From NCBI GenBank assembly GCA_015680685.1, contig MNCI01005255.1:1010811-1074810 (forward strand): a DNA stretch of 64,000 nucleotides, written 5' to 3'. Each line of letters begins with the position of its first letter. Within the stretch, counting starts at the first letter, position 1. The DNA comes from Gnetum montanum (lineage: Eukaryota; Streptophyta; Gnetopsida; Gnetales; Gnetaceae). The position numbers and the translations under genes were made by a program. Under the pieces are notes generated by a model. That model was not told the origin of the DNA, did not search any database, and worked only from the letters and a program-made list of their open reading frames with translations. Positions 32,695-44,509 of this stretch are shown here, piece by piece.

Positions 32695-32730
32695 CTTCAC
32701 TCTTATTTTAAATTGGTAGGAGTGAGCACC
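32695..32730 (+). other. Predicted 3' splice site before RT (element D)
   Basis: A pyrimidine-rich stretch from 32690 ends in TTGGTAG at 32719, followed by 11 bases and the RT ATG at 32731. Confidence 0.5.
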
Positions 32731-35700
32731 ATGGCCACCAAGAACATCCTCTCAACATCGTCTCTCAGTGGACCGTATGGGGAGGTAGAAAGAGCGATCA
32801 ACCCAGAATCCTTGGATCTAAATCCATCCACCTATACCGATTTGATAGCCTCAACTCAAGAAATGTCAGACTGGCCTAAAAACGTGGCTAAAACTTTAGA
32901 TATGGAAGCTAACAATATCACTGAAGATCCTCTAGTTGAAGTTGAAATCCCCAATACCACAGTTAATGGCAAAGCCAGTACATTGAAATTAAGTGCCTTA
33001 CTAGACTCACAACTCATAGGTGACATCACCCAAGTGTTAAAAGACAACATAAAAACACTTGCATGGTCATATACTAACATGCCAAGATTAGATTCTCGAA
33101 TCATCCAACACAACATTATCCTTGATGAAAAAATTAAGCCAGTAAAACAAAAAGCACGAAAGGTTAGACCTGAAGTGGTGTTAGCAGTCCGTGCTGAAAT
33201 CACAAAGCTCTACCAAGCTGGTTTCATCCGAGCCATCGATTATTTTGATTGGGTGTCAAACATTGTTGTAGTCCCTAAGAAGAACGGTAGTATACACATC
33301 TGCATCAACTTCCGTGATCTCAACATAGCCACTATAAAGGATGATTTCCTGTTATTTAGCATTGATCAACTTATTGACACGATCATTGGGCATGCACTAT
33401 TATCCTTTATGGATGGATTTTCGGGCTATAATCAAATAAGAATCAATCTAGAACATCAACTTAGGACAACTTTTATGACACCTTGGGGCACATTTTGTTA
33501 TACTATGATGCCATTTGGTCTTAAAAATGTAGATGCTACATATCAGTGAGCAATGACATACATATTTAGTGATTACATGCTCGATTTGCTCAATGATTAT
33601 GTTTATGATATCGTGGTCAAATCAAAAATAACTGAACAACATGCAAAAGATCTAGACTTAGTGCTTAAACATTGTCTCAAATATGACCTTAGACTCAACA
33701 CAAAGAAATGCATTTTTGACATCAAAATAGGCAAAATGCTTGGTTTCCTGGTTTTGAAACAGGGATACGATGAGACCCCGATAAGGTTAAAGTGATAACC
33801 AATATGCATCCACCAAGAAACCTCACTGAACTACGTGGTCTCCAAGGTAGACTGCAATTCATTAGACACTTTATTGAAAAGATGACAGATAAGTTGAGTC
33901 CCATGCAACATCTATTACGAAAAAATATGCATTTCCAATGGACCCAACAATGTCAGGATTCGGGAATATAAAACAAGAGCTAACCCAATTGCCGACTGTC
34001 TATCCCCCGCAAAGTGATAAACCTTTCTACATCTACCTTGCAACTTCCAATCTCTCCATTGCATTGATGCTTTGTCAAAAACGTGAGAATGGAGTCAAAA
34101 TCCTTGTATATTACCTGAGCCATGCATTAATCACCTATGAAAAATGATACAACGACGTAGAAAAATCATGCCTCACCCTCATCTTCTCCTTGAAGAAATA
34201 GTGACATTATCTCTTCCATAATCAGGTTTACATCATTTGCAAGGATAATGTACTCTGTGCAACATCTATGAGTTGAATAGGTTAGCTAGGTGGAAAGCAA
34301 TGATCGCAGAGTTTGACTTGCACTATATTGCTCAATCCTCCACAAAAGGTCAAGAAATAGTCACACAACTAACCATCTCGCCGATGCACAATCAAGCAAT
34401 AATAAACCCCAAATTCCCATATCAGAATGTTAATAGTATAGACACCATACTTGATAAATACAAGGAAATCTTCTACTTTGATGGAGCTTCAACTTCTCGA
34501 GGAGGAAGTACTGCACCCATTTTAACATATCCCTCTGGAGAAATCCAACCCTTCACCTACTACTTAACCTTTTCTTGCACCAATAACGTCGCAGAATATG
34601 AAGGTCTTCTTGGAGGCTTCAAGTAGCGTTAACTTTGGGAATCTCATGCCTTATAGTTTGATGGGATTCAAAATTAGTCATTAATCAAGTCATTGAGGTC
34701 TACTCATGCAAGGCTCTCCATTTGCAACCATATTGTGATTTGACCAAACATCTGCTGAGACAACTAGTAGAAATCAATATACAACATGTCCTTAGAAGCA
34801 AAAACACCATTGTTGATGTGCTTGCCACACTAGCCTTAAACATGACACCCGAAATGTTCCATGCATTGCCAAGCTCTATAATAGGTTGTGCTGAACCTAT
34901 AATTAACACTCTAGTGAAATGCCTATAGTATCCATTAGTACAACACATGCAATGAAATGGTACAATGACATAAAAGAGTACTTTCTAAGATGCGAACCAC
35001 CACAACACTTGACAAATCCTCAAAAGGAAGCCATGCAAAAATGCTCTTGGCAATATGCATTAATAGGAGACACCTTGTGTTGCAAATCCTATGAAGGCAT
35101 TCTATTGATCTGCGTTAGTGGCATCGATGGTCAAACGATTGTAGAAAAAATTGACGAAGGACTTTTTGGAGGGCATATAGCACCCAAAGAAATGGCAACA
35201 AAGATTAGATGCTTAGGCTATTACTGGCCACACATGGAATACGATTACATCTTCAAGGTCACAACGTGTGACATTTGCCAAAGGCATGGTAATATAATAC
35301 ATGTTCCACCTAATGAATTACACATAGCACAAATCACATGGCTATTCTAAAAATGGGGTTTAGACTTAATTGGACCGATAACGCCATCATCCTCTACGGG
35401 ACATAGCTTTATTATCACCGCAACTAAATATTTCACAAAATGGGTAGACGCTATTCCCCTTAGGAAGACTACTTCAAAACACATTTGCACTTTTATAATA
35501 GAAAATATTGTGACTCGTTTTGGTATTCCAATGACCATCATTACTAATAATGGGCCACAGTTCAGTAGTGCAAATACTAAAAGCTTTTGTGAAAGCCTTA
35601 GTATTGAGCATGCATTTTCATCACCTTACTACCCATAGAGCAATGGTCAAGCGAAGGCTACAAACAAAATTGTCATCACTGTGCTCAAAAAGATGCTAAA

Positions 35701-36195
35701 TTAGAGTAAGAGATGATGGCATGAACAATTAGTCTACACATTGTGGGCATACCGAACAACACATCGTACATCTACAGGTAAAACTCCATATAGCCTTGTA
35801 TACGGATCTGAAGCTATTTTACCTTTAGAGTTATAGGTTCCATCATTGCGGATAGCTCTTTCAAGCCTCCTTGATGAAAGTTAAAACAATGAACTACGCA
35901 TTGCTGACCTTGATTCAATAGAAGAAGAATGTGTGCGAATGCTTGATCAAATAGAATGGTACCAAAAAAATAGAGGCAAAGGCACAAACATGATCTCCAT
36001 AAGCACCCCATTAAAGAAGGAGACTTAGTCCTTAAAGCTTCTCGTGAACACTCAAATAAATTCTCAGCCAACTGGAAAGGACCTTACTTAGTCACCAAGG
36101 CATACAATAATGGAGCATTCAAACTTGCTGATATGGAAGGGAACGAGTTCGCTAATCCTACAAATCATTTGTACCTAAAACAGTACTATGTCTAA
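32731..36195 (+). pseudogene. pol: RT, two RNases H and integrase (element D)
   Basis: RT is open from 32731 to 33546 (MATKNILSTSSLSGPYG, FMDGFSGYNQIRI, MMPFGLKN), then a TGA after TYQ at the same codon as in C. The active site reads YVYD instead of YVDD, so the copy is catalytically dead apart from its stops. A frameshift near 33765 moves the connection domain and first RNase H to another frame. The second RNase H (34273-34620) has YFDGASTSRGGS and NNVAEYEG and then breaks. Integrase has CDICQRHG, WGLDLIGPI, ITNNGPQFSS (second aspartate changed to asparagine) and NGQAKATNK with lysine in place of glutamate. It ends near NHLYLKQYYV at 36195. Confidence 0.87.
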
Positions 36196-36204
36196 TAAAA
36201 TTGA

Positions 36205-36302
36205 GGTACAGACAAGTCTTGGCATCATAACTTAAAACTGATACCACAAAAAAGTCCTAGCATCATGACTCAAAACTGATACCACAGACAAGTCCTGGCA
36301 AG
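36205..36302 (+). repeat. Tail repeats, truncated (element D)
   Basis: Three units near AGTCCTGGCATCATGACT followed by AAAACTGATACCACA. The array breaks off at about 36302 inside a unit. Confidence 0.7.
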
Positions 36303-36399
36303 GAAGATTTTCCTTGGAAAAATGGTGTGTTAAACATGTGGTTTTGGAAGAACAGGCTAGGATTCCTTTGGTTCCAGCAGCCAATGAAAAACATGATTT

Positions 36400-37471
36400 A
36401 GGGTTTCAACTACTTGAAATTTTTGCCCCAAATTTGCCTAGGGCTTCCGTGGATCTGCACGCTGAAGGAACGCAGAGAATTAGCTAAAGATGGTGAAGGG
36501 TATGGTAAGTTAAGAAATGGCCCTGTAACTGCCAAAAAATCCTCTACGGAGTGCGCACCTTGCAGGCCTTGCAGAGAACGTCCAGGAAGGCGTTGAAGGT
36601 GAGCAGATCCGGGGAAAGCTAAAGTGCTGCATATCGGTGGAAAAAATTTGAAACTGAAGGTGTCACTACTCAAATCCAAGAACTACCACCGCGAAGCTCT
36701 GATGAGTGGCAACGACCATAAGAGCTTCTCCTCTACCATTAGAAAATCTCCTCTGAATCTACCATTGGATGGTTCACCCACTAATCCACTACCTCATGGG
36801 TGTCTAAGACAGTGTTGCAAAATAAAACATATACTCCACAAAGGATAAAGGTTAACACAACCAAAAATCAGGCAGCACGAGCCAGGAAAAAACCAACAAC
36901 GTCAGCCAAACTTAGGAGAAAACAAACACGCAGCAATGGAAGAAGCAAAGTCACTGCAGCCAAGATAATCAACGCATAGCACAAAGATTGGAGAGCATTT
37001 TTATCTGGTAAGATAACCAGTCACATTTCTAATATTTTCTTCCATGTAATCCGCCTTGCACACATATCCTTGTCCAAATCTTCCTCTCCAAAATATAGCA
37101 TAAAGCTTTCGGCTAATGCAGAAATTTTAGAAGAATGAGGATGATTAGTCCTGGGTTGCAACTTGAATGATGATCTTTGTAAACATTTTCTTTGCCATAG
37201 CAACAGCAACAAAGGGTAATCAGCAGCTTAAATCCATAAAAGATGAACTAGAGAGCACCAACAGCAAACAAAGCAACCTTGTAAACCCAACAGAGGCCCA
37301 ATAATGGCGATTGGTGAGGTTCCATCCACCAGTGTAGGTATCAAATCGGTTCAGAGGATCAGGCCTTTTGGTCCTATCAGCTGCCAGGAAAAAAACTGAG
37401 CAAAGTCTTTTGGTGTCCATGAACGGATCCTCTGAAACTAGATAAGTTTGGGTGGAAATCTTATAAACCAA
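36400..37471 (-). pseudogene. Tweety-like plant transmembrane protein, pseudogene fragment
   Basis: On the minus strand, segments of one protein can be read in the expected order: LAADRTKRPDPLNRFDTYTGGWNLTNRHYWASVGFT is the start (37400-37290, given here as landmarks only: RPDPLN, YTGGWN, HYWASVGF), then after a frameshift a membrane stretch ending FIFYGFKLL with tryptophan changed to a stop, then ENIRNVTGYL near 37035, ALIILAAVTLLLPLL near 36960 and TFILCGVYVLF near 36850. These match, from memory, plant tweety-like proteins. About 50 residues seem missing between ENIRNVTGYL and ALIILAAV. The part left of 36700 is weakly supported. It is host-derived, either a dead gene or a captured piece, lying between D and E. 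Confidence 0.6.
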
Positions 37472-37775
37472 CCTTTATACCCAAAATTCTGCATAGATTT
37501 TTTTTATAATTCTACTATATATAGGAATGGTACTTCTATATATTTTTTCTTAAATAACAAGAATGCTATTGTTAACTTATTCTTTTCCTCTCAAACTGAA
37601 ATTTTAGCCACTTCTCCAAAAATTGTTAAACAATTTAATCTTACCAACCTGCTCCATGAACTGGCCAAATGTGCCAACACAAGGGAGGAAAAGTCAACAT
37701 CATTTGGATTTCTTGATAGCAAAATCAAAGTTAATCCACAAAATGCCAAAAGTAACTAGGGCTCATATATTCATA
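37472..37775. other. AT-rich stretch, nothing recognised
   Basis: Sequence between the pseudogene and element E. A short plus-strand frame is open at 37448-37759 but shows no motif. Confidence 0.3.
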
Positions 37776-38395
37776 ACCATTCATGTAGGATAGTTTAAAG
37801 TGTATTGGGTTCATGTAGATGCTGGCTATAACTAATGTTATTCCATGCACCATCATTGAGTGACTAGATTTAATAGAGAAAATACAACATACATCAACAA
37901 CTACCCTTAAGTATTTTAATGGATCTAGGGTGGCAATCAAGGGGTTAATCTCCTTGGATTTTTTGGTAGGGGAGCAATTCCCCACAACCACGAATTTCTT
38001 AGTGGTGGAGAAGACATGAAGGTTCAACCTTATCCTAGCAAGACCATGGTTGGCTCAATTATGAGATGTGTCCTCACCCATCCATCAAGAAATTCACTTT
38101 CCTTACAAGGGAGGTGAAATACTCATTCATGATGATGGCATGATTCCCTTAGTTGTCAATAATATGAACATAGAGCAAGGGTTTGAATTAAAGCTTCAAA
38201 AAGAAGTTCCTGGCCATGAAGTATATCAACCCAAAGGAGAGCAACAACCCAACAATGATGAGTAATAGGATGTGTTATGGGATGAACTCCCTTTTAACAT
38301 CATCAATCAAGGTGATGGTGAATACAAACTTATGAAAAGTAGACCTTACTCATTCCCTAATCTTTAAAATATTAGGAAGAATCTATACAAGTAAA
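37776..38395 (+). pseudogene. Aspartic protease remnant (element E, Tat-type)
   Basis: Translated in changing frames the stretch follows PR of C: HVDAGYN for the active site HIDDGAATN, GAIPHNHEF for the DQFPTNATF region, RFNLILARPWLAQL, then SSPIHQEIHFPYKGGEILIHDDG in an open frame from 38068. After a stop at 38263 the end is RPYSFPNL and IRKNLYK, as in C. The active site has lost residues and the upstream half is full of stops. Confidence 0.75.
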
Positions 38396-38639
38396 GTGCA
38401 TCATAACCTTCTAGATGCACTGATAGCTTTCTAGCCTAACCTTTCTTTCTTAATTTGTTATACCTTTTTATGTACATTGTTTTACTCTTTATGCATGTAG
38501 CCTAAGTTTATACTTTCATATTCATTTTTATTATTTATTACAACCTTTCTTTTTCTTTACTTTTACTCATGTTCTAAACATAACAAAAAGTCTTAAAAAC
38601 TTTAAATATAAAATCATAGAAAAACATAAATTTCTTTTT
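38396..38639 (+). other. Spacer of element E, no gene seen
   Basis: Short AT-rich stretch between the PR end and the hairpin array, in the same place as 16979-17205 of element C. Confidence 0.35.
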
Positions 38640-38835
38640 CATCATAGTTTGCTAAGACTTTAAACTGGCAACATGGCCCACCATGGCCTTAAACTATCAA
38701 AAATAATAACATAACATGGCCTTCCATGGCCTAAAACTAGCAACGTAACCAAAATGCAACATGGCCCATCATGGTCTTAAACTGGCAAAATAATACAAAT
38801 ATGCCTTCCATGGCCTAAAAGTGGCAAATGTCTCT
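38640..38835 (+). repeat. GGCC hairpin-tag array (element E)
   Basis: Six or so units. Clear ones: GGCC CACCAT GGCC TTAAACTATC near 38672, GGCC TTCCAT GGCC TAAAACTAGC near 38718, and GGCC CATCAT GGTC TTAAACTGGCA near 38763. It lies downstream of PR, as in C. Confidence 0.8.
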
Positions 38836-39138
38836 TTTATTATATTTTTTGTCTAGCCTATTGTCACATCAACTAGCCATTTAATTTTATAACAAAAATT
38901 GTCAGCATAGCCATTCACAATGCTTACTAGAATAATATATATAGCCAAAAATCAAACCAAAATTTTAAATTTAAATTTTAAGTGTCCATAACATACACAG
39001 TTATGATCATACTATGCAATAAAATTGTAAAAAATGATAACAAAAATCTATAACATAGTCTTGGCTAACAATAGCCATCAATAGTAAAACAAAATTATGT
39101 AGCCAACACATTAGACAAGGCTAATGGAGGCTACTAAG

Positions 39139-39203
39139 TGATGTCTAGAAGAGGAAGTGTTACGTCATTCCCACCCTCACCGCTAGGGTTGTCAATGTCT
39201 CCT
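39139..39203 (-). pseudogene. Possible last exon of the antisense gene (element E)
   Basis: On the minus strand an acceptor-like TTTTAAATCTTAG precedes an acidic frame, GDIDNPSGEGGNDV, that ends at a stop. In C the antisense gene also ends, at the same place relative to PR and the hairpin array, in an acidic exon. The match is of position and composition, not of residues. Confidence 0.35.
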
Positions 39204-39849
39204 AAGATTTAAAATACAATAACACATAGCTAGTTAGTAATTAATAGCCAAAACCATAAACAAAAGCAAAAAATATAAAGCATAAATTATATCAAACTTG
39301 TGTGGATTTTAGCTCCATAAATTCTGGACGTAGATGTGGAAGGCCTTACTCCAAATGATGGAGGATTTGGTCCTCCATCATGTCGACCTAGTCAACATCC
39401 CCAAGATCAACTCTAGAAAGGATGCTAATCCTATCTACCATAGCCCAAGTAGATGGCTCTTAGGTAATAGTAATTGTAAAGGTCTTGCCTATAGTAGTGG
39501 TAATCTAAGGAGTAGGGGATTGCTCCAACATGAGAGTACTCTCAAAAAGCTAATAAGCTCTCTCTACCTAGATCCCTTGGATGAACAACTCTCTCTTGGA
39601 TCATTCTACTAACTTCTCCTTGAGCCACTTAAGAGGTAGGCTCCATGATCCACCTTGTACTATCACTTGTGGACCTTTTGTTTTTTATTCCATTCTAGGA
39701 CCCAAGTGCATTGATCTTCAAGAAGATGAGTTTCATTTGCCTATTGTTTTGCCATCTACCATAAGAGTGCTACTTTATCCAAAATGTTATGCTAGTATAA
39801 GGTCCAAACTAAGTCCAATGTGGTCAAAACATTGGGATTTGGTGCTTTC
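39204..39849. other. Unassigned stretch after element E
   Basis: Plus-strand frames at 39334-39612 and 39581-39856 are open, but no motif is recognised. It may be decayed remainder of element E. Confidence 0.25.
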
Positions 39850-40452
39850 ACACTAAGGGAGATCTCATCCATGCTAAGCATCCTAGGAAAAATATGGATG
39901 GGTGGGGATAAGGCAAAAATAACCTATGTTGACCACCTAGTAGCCATTTCCCAAAGCATGGTGCTTCCTCACAGCCTCTAGTAGCCTAGATTGATCTTAT
40001 AAAAAGTTAATTCTTCTCTCATTGTTATTTCCATGTTGGTGAACCCTCGCTCCATGCTACTCGACATGAAACTAGTGTGGAAACCCAATGAGTATGCAAA
40101 AAACCCAAGTTATGACATACAATAGCCAAATCACCTACTCTGGTGACCCCTAGACCCTACTAGAAGCCTTCAAATGTTTCAAAAACCTTAGAAATGTCAT
40201 AAAACTATCATTCCCTTCTCATCAATGCTAGGCCATCATGCCTAGCATGGAAGAAAGGGGGGTGGGGATCTTGATACCAAACATTGACTGTTGACTCCGA
40301 CAACCCTAAAGGTTGACATTCATGGTTAATTTGGTGTCGAACTAACCTAGATCTAACCTTCTTGATTTTTCCACACTAGAGGAGAGCTCTTCCATGCTAC
40401 CCAATGTGGAAACTAGGAAGATGAAGCTAAGAAGGATAGTGGAGGATCCCAG
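39850..40452. repeat. Degenerate TCCATGCT repeat, left of F
   Basis: A word near GAGAGCTCTTCCATGCTA followed by AATGTGGAA recurs at about 39860, 40048, 40215 and 40385, with CTTGAAAACCC-like filler. The same words recur right of element F at 50490-51125, so F probably inserted into one block of this repeat. Confidence 0.45.
40448..40452. repeat. Left target-site duplication of element F (CCCAG)
   Basis: CCCAG directly precedes the left LTR and is repeated exactly at 50403-50407. Confidence 0.85.
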
Positions 40453-40961
40453 TGTGACATCTCGTTCCTTGATGTTGTAAAAAATATGATTACTTAATTT
40501 ATCACATTCATCATTTTCTTAGATAATGTAATAGAAATATTATAAATATTTAATAAATGAATTAACTAATAAATAAATAATTAGTACTAAAGAATGAGAG
40601 GAATAAAACAAAAATATTTTATTAATAGAAGAGAGTATTATAACATCCTCTAGGTTATCTTCCTATGCCACTTAAGCCTTAGAGACAATCTAGTACTACC
40701 ACACAATTAGGCTATCCTACCAAAGTGGTGATTAGTCCTTTCTTGTATTTCTTCACCTAGCTCCCATCACTTACCTATCCTAGCTCTACAAATCCATGGT
40801 TGGCACGACCTTTGAACCTGGCCTTAAATGGCATAGGTCAAACCCTTTACTGAGGGATACATGAATAATCATAACTTTTCATAATGAGGTGTCCATTTAT
40901 TTGAAGGTTAATTACATTTTTTATAATTTTTTCCATCCTTAACAAGGAACGAGACATTATA
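40453..40961 (-). repeat. 3' LTR of element F
   Basis: It aligns end to end with the 5' LTR at 49893-50402. Length 509 bases. The end GACATTATA is the decayed counterpart of GATGTTACA. Confidence 0.9.
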
Positions 40962-41159
40962 AACTACATCTATCTCATCCTCGAGTGCTTCCTCTATGTC
41001 CAACTACTCAGCTACTACTTCATCATTATGCTTCTTAGCTTTAGTTCCTTTATTTTCCTCATTATCATCTATACAAATAGAAGATCATAAATTATAAAAC
41101 ATAATTTATTACATCCATAACAAATACAATTTATTATTTGATATCATGATGATCAAAGT

Positions 41160-41420
41160 TTGAGTAACTATTTAAAATAAATTCATTTTGGCATGTCTAT
41201 TGCTCACAATTTGACAATTGAACAAGTACTTTGCTGATAGTTTTATTTTGCAATTTCTTGGTTCATTGGTTCTTAATAGCAATGGGTCTAACTTCAAAAC
41301 TGACATTTTATTGTAATGACAAAGTATTCCAATCCAACACATATGTTACATCATTTTCATGAAATTTCTTTAGCAAGTTCACATGGAAAACTGGATGAAT
41401 TTTTAAAGTTGCTGGAAGAT
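41160..41420 (-). pseudogene. Chromodomain-like end of integrase (element F)
   Basis: On the minus strand: [20 protein letters not shown] near 41430-41370, then PIAIKNQ, KKLQNKTISKVLVQ and QNEF. This follows the usual order in chromoviruses, where HPVFHVSLL precedes a chromodomain with KLRNKxxxxxLVxW. Several stops interrupt it. In living elements this domain steers integration to marked chromatin. Confidence 0.65.
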
Positions 41421-41429
41421 TCAACCAAT

Positions 41430-42640
41430 ATGCTACTTTGCCAATTCTTTCAAATATTTCAAAGGGTCCATAAAATCTTGGTGTCAATTTAGTATATTTT
41501 CCAAGTTTAAGAGAACTTCTAATAGGTTTTACTCTTAGTAATACTTGATCTCTTACTTGGAATTCTTTTTCAAGTCGATGTTGATCTACATATCATTTAT
41601 ATTTATCTTGGGTAGCTTGTAAATTTTGTTTAACTCTTGTGATAATGTTTTCCATTATTTTCATTTCTTCTTCCTTCTAGTCTATTCTTAAGGTTGGATC
41701 TGCCTAGGTTAGTGGTGTACGACAATTACTTCCATACACTACTTCAATTGGTGTTCAATGTTTGGAACCTTAATAATTGTTATTATAGGAGAATTTTGCC
41801 AAGTGCAAATCATTCTCCCACATTTTTGGTCTACTCCCAACATAGCTTCATAGGATATCTTCTAATATTCTATTCCCATGTTCGGTTTTCCCATTAGTCT
41901 TAATGTGGTAAGCTATGTAAATTTCAATTGGGTTCCAAGCTCTTTGAAGAATTTTTTTCAAAATTTTGATATGAACTTGGGATCTTTGTCCAGGTGATAG
42001 ATTTTGGACAATCATACAATCAAAATAATTCATGTACAAATTGTTGGGCTACTTCTTCTACTGTGTTTGTAGATTTCAAAGCTATAAAATGTGCCATCTT
42101 TGATGGATGATCAACCACTACAAAAATTGAGTCATTTTTCTTTTTGGTTATTGGTAATCCCATAATGAAATCCATGGTGACATCTTCCCATTTCAAGGTT
42201 GGGACTTCCATAGGTTGTAATAACCCATTGGGTTTCCTCTATTTAGCTTTTATTCATTAGCATGTTAAACAATTTTTAATGTAGGAAGACACATCATTCT
42301 TCATTCTAGGTCAAAAATAAGATTTGTGTATCATCATATAGGTCTTAATATAACCTGGGTGTCCTATGTATGGTACTTCATGTGCTTCACACAACAACCT
42401 TAGTCTCCAATTTTTCTTTAGTATGCACACTCTTTGTCCTTTAATGAATAAACTATTAGAGGTAAGTTGATACTAAGGCTCATAGGAAATATTGGTTAAA
42501 ATATTTTTAAAATAAGGGTCTTCTTTTATTTGTTCCTTGATTTCTTCTTCCATATGGGTCATTACCACATCTATCATTAAGTTTTACATTCGACTAAAGG
42601 CATCAGCTACCACATTTTTCTTACTGGGAATATATTTGAT
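41430..42640 (-). pseudogene. Integrase (element F)
   Basis: The zinc region reads GHPGYIKTYMMI and CLTC (42400-42290). The catalytic core has WEDVTMDFIMGLP with the first aspartate, VVDHPSKMAHFIALK, and YHIKTNGKTEHGNRIL with the glutamate; the second aspartate region is decayed (KSITWTK). Frameshifts fall near 42020 and 41850. Confidence 0.85.
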
Positions 42641-42659
42641 TTCAAAATCATATTTAGCC

Positions 42660-43010
42660 AATAATTCTACCCATCACCTTTGATGGGTATTCAAAATAGG
42701 TTGTCTCTGCAAATATTCCAAACTTTTATAATCTATTTTTAGTACAAATATTTTTCCACAAATATAATGTCTCCAGACTTTTAAAGCATGAACAATTGCT
42801 TGTAATTCTAAGTCATCTATTAAGTAATTTACCTTAGCTCCTCGTAATTTATGAGATTCATAACATACCACTTTATCTTCTTGTAAAAGAACTAAACTGA
42901 CTCCTATTGAAGAGGCATCCATGGATACTTCAAATGGTAATTTTGCATTTAAAATTATCCAAATAGATGCTATTGTAAGTAGCATCTTTAATCCAAGAAA
43001 ACTTTTCTAC
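42660..43010 (-). pseudogene. RNase H (element F)
   Basis: Open over 103 codons: FEVSMDASSIGVSLVLLQ, KVNYLIDDLELQAIVHALK, WRHYICGKIFVLKIDYKSL. The three acidic positions (MDAS, LELQ, KIDYKSL) are present. The linker RQPILNTHQR follows. Confidence 0.85.
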
Positions 43011-43900
43011 ATTTTTCATCAAGCTTGAACATATATTTCTCTTGCAAAAGGTTAGTCAATGGGGCTACCACAGCAAAATAATCTTTAATGAAATGTCAAT
43101 TAAAACCAACTAAATTGAAGAAGATGTGAACCATTGTAACATCTTTTAATTTAAGCCAGTCTCATATTGCACTAATCCTTGCTAGATCTATGTGCAATAT
43201 TTTCATAGAAAATATATGATTCAAATATGAAACTTCTTCCTTAAAGAGTTCACATTTACTCAATTTAGCTTTTAGTTTATGATCTTTAAGAATTTCAATT
43301 GTAATTTTTAAATGTTTGACAATGTTATTCTCTTGACTTATAATAAACAAGTATATCATCCATAAATACTATAACAAATTAATTAAGATACTTATGAAAA
43401 ATATTATTCCTTAATACCATGAATGTTGTAGGTGCATTAGTTAATACAAATAGCATCACAATAAATTCCTATAACCCTTACCTAGTTTTGAAAAGATTTT
43501 TTTCAATATCTTTCTCCTTGATTCTTATTTGGTGATAACCTAATTTTAGATCCATCTTTGAAAAATAACATGCACTTGTAAGTTGATCAAACAAATCATT
43601 GATCCTAGGAAAGGAATAAGTATTTCTAATCATAAATTTATTCAATGCTCTCTAATCGATGCATAATCTTAGTGTACCATCTTTTTTTTAACAAATAAGA
43701 CATGGTGCACCATAAGGTGGTACGCTAGGTTAAATTTTTCCTTCTTTCAATAATTGGTCTAATTATACTTTTAATTATCTTAATTTACAAGTAGAAAACC
43801 TATAAGGGGCTTTTGAAAAAATTTGTTTACTAGGAAAAATATCAATAGCATGCTTGACAGTTCTTTTTGGAGGTAGTTCTCTAGTTTCACCAAATATCAA
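43011..43900 (-). pseudogene. Reverse transcriptase (element F)
   Basis: Motifs in order on the minus strand: MDLKLGYHQIRI near 43550, LFVLTNAPTTFM near 43440, FMDDILVYYKS near 43360 with both aspartates, then KCELFKEEVSYL near 43250. Stops and frameshifts are frequent. Confidence 0.85.
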
Positions 43901-44259
43901 ATCTTTATATTCTTTAAGTTCTTTTAGAATCTCAATACCTAAAGATCTCTAAGGTTAAGTTACTTTGACAACCAATATCATAGCACCTTTTTTGACTAAC
44001 CTTTTAACTTACTTAGTAGTTATCGTATGAATTTTCTTTGCCATTCCTACCCACCTTAGAACCCTAACTCTATCAGTGGTGGTGACTTTTAAAATATAAG
44101 TTTCAAACTGGGCAATAATATCAAATGTCTATAGGAAAGATATTTCTAAAATTGCATCAACATCACCTAATTCAAATTCAACCAATTCATCAATGAAAGG
44201 CATGTTCTATAGGTAAATTTAATTTCTCCATACCTGGTATGCTTACTCATGGTCGTTCC

Positions 44260-44500
44260 ATCTACCAATTCTATCTTAATAACTTTCTTAGAAGGTATAC
44301 TTAATTTCAATAAATTAATTCACTTTGGAAAAATAAAGTTATCACTACACCATTATCAATCAAAAATTTAATTTTTTTACCTTTAATTGAACCTTCAAAA
44401 ATTAGTAAAGAAAATTGAAATTTATGTAAACATGATTTAGTTAATGCAGATATTTTCTTCACAGTTGTGGTGGTGGTTGGAATTTTTCCTTTGTTCACGT
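44260..44500 (-). pseudogene. Aspartic protease (element F)
   Basis: FEGSIKGKKIKFLIDNGVVITLFF corresponds to the usual LIDSGATHNFI; the active-site aspartate is present and serine is replaced by asparagine. About 350 bases of decayed linker separate it from RT. Confidence 0.7.
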
Positions 44501-44509
44501 TTGAGTTGG

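Larger units (their letters stand above)
32127..36302 (+). mobile_element. Element D: Tat-type retrotransposon fragment
   Basis: A spacer, one hairpin unit, RT to integrase and a short tail array remain. There is no LTR: the left side abuts the end of B and the right side breaks off inside the tail array at about 36302. The simplest reading is that B inserted into D's PR-RT spacer and D's 3' end was lost. The protein sequence is close to B. Confidence 0.75.
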
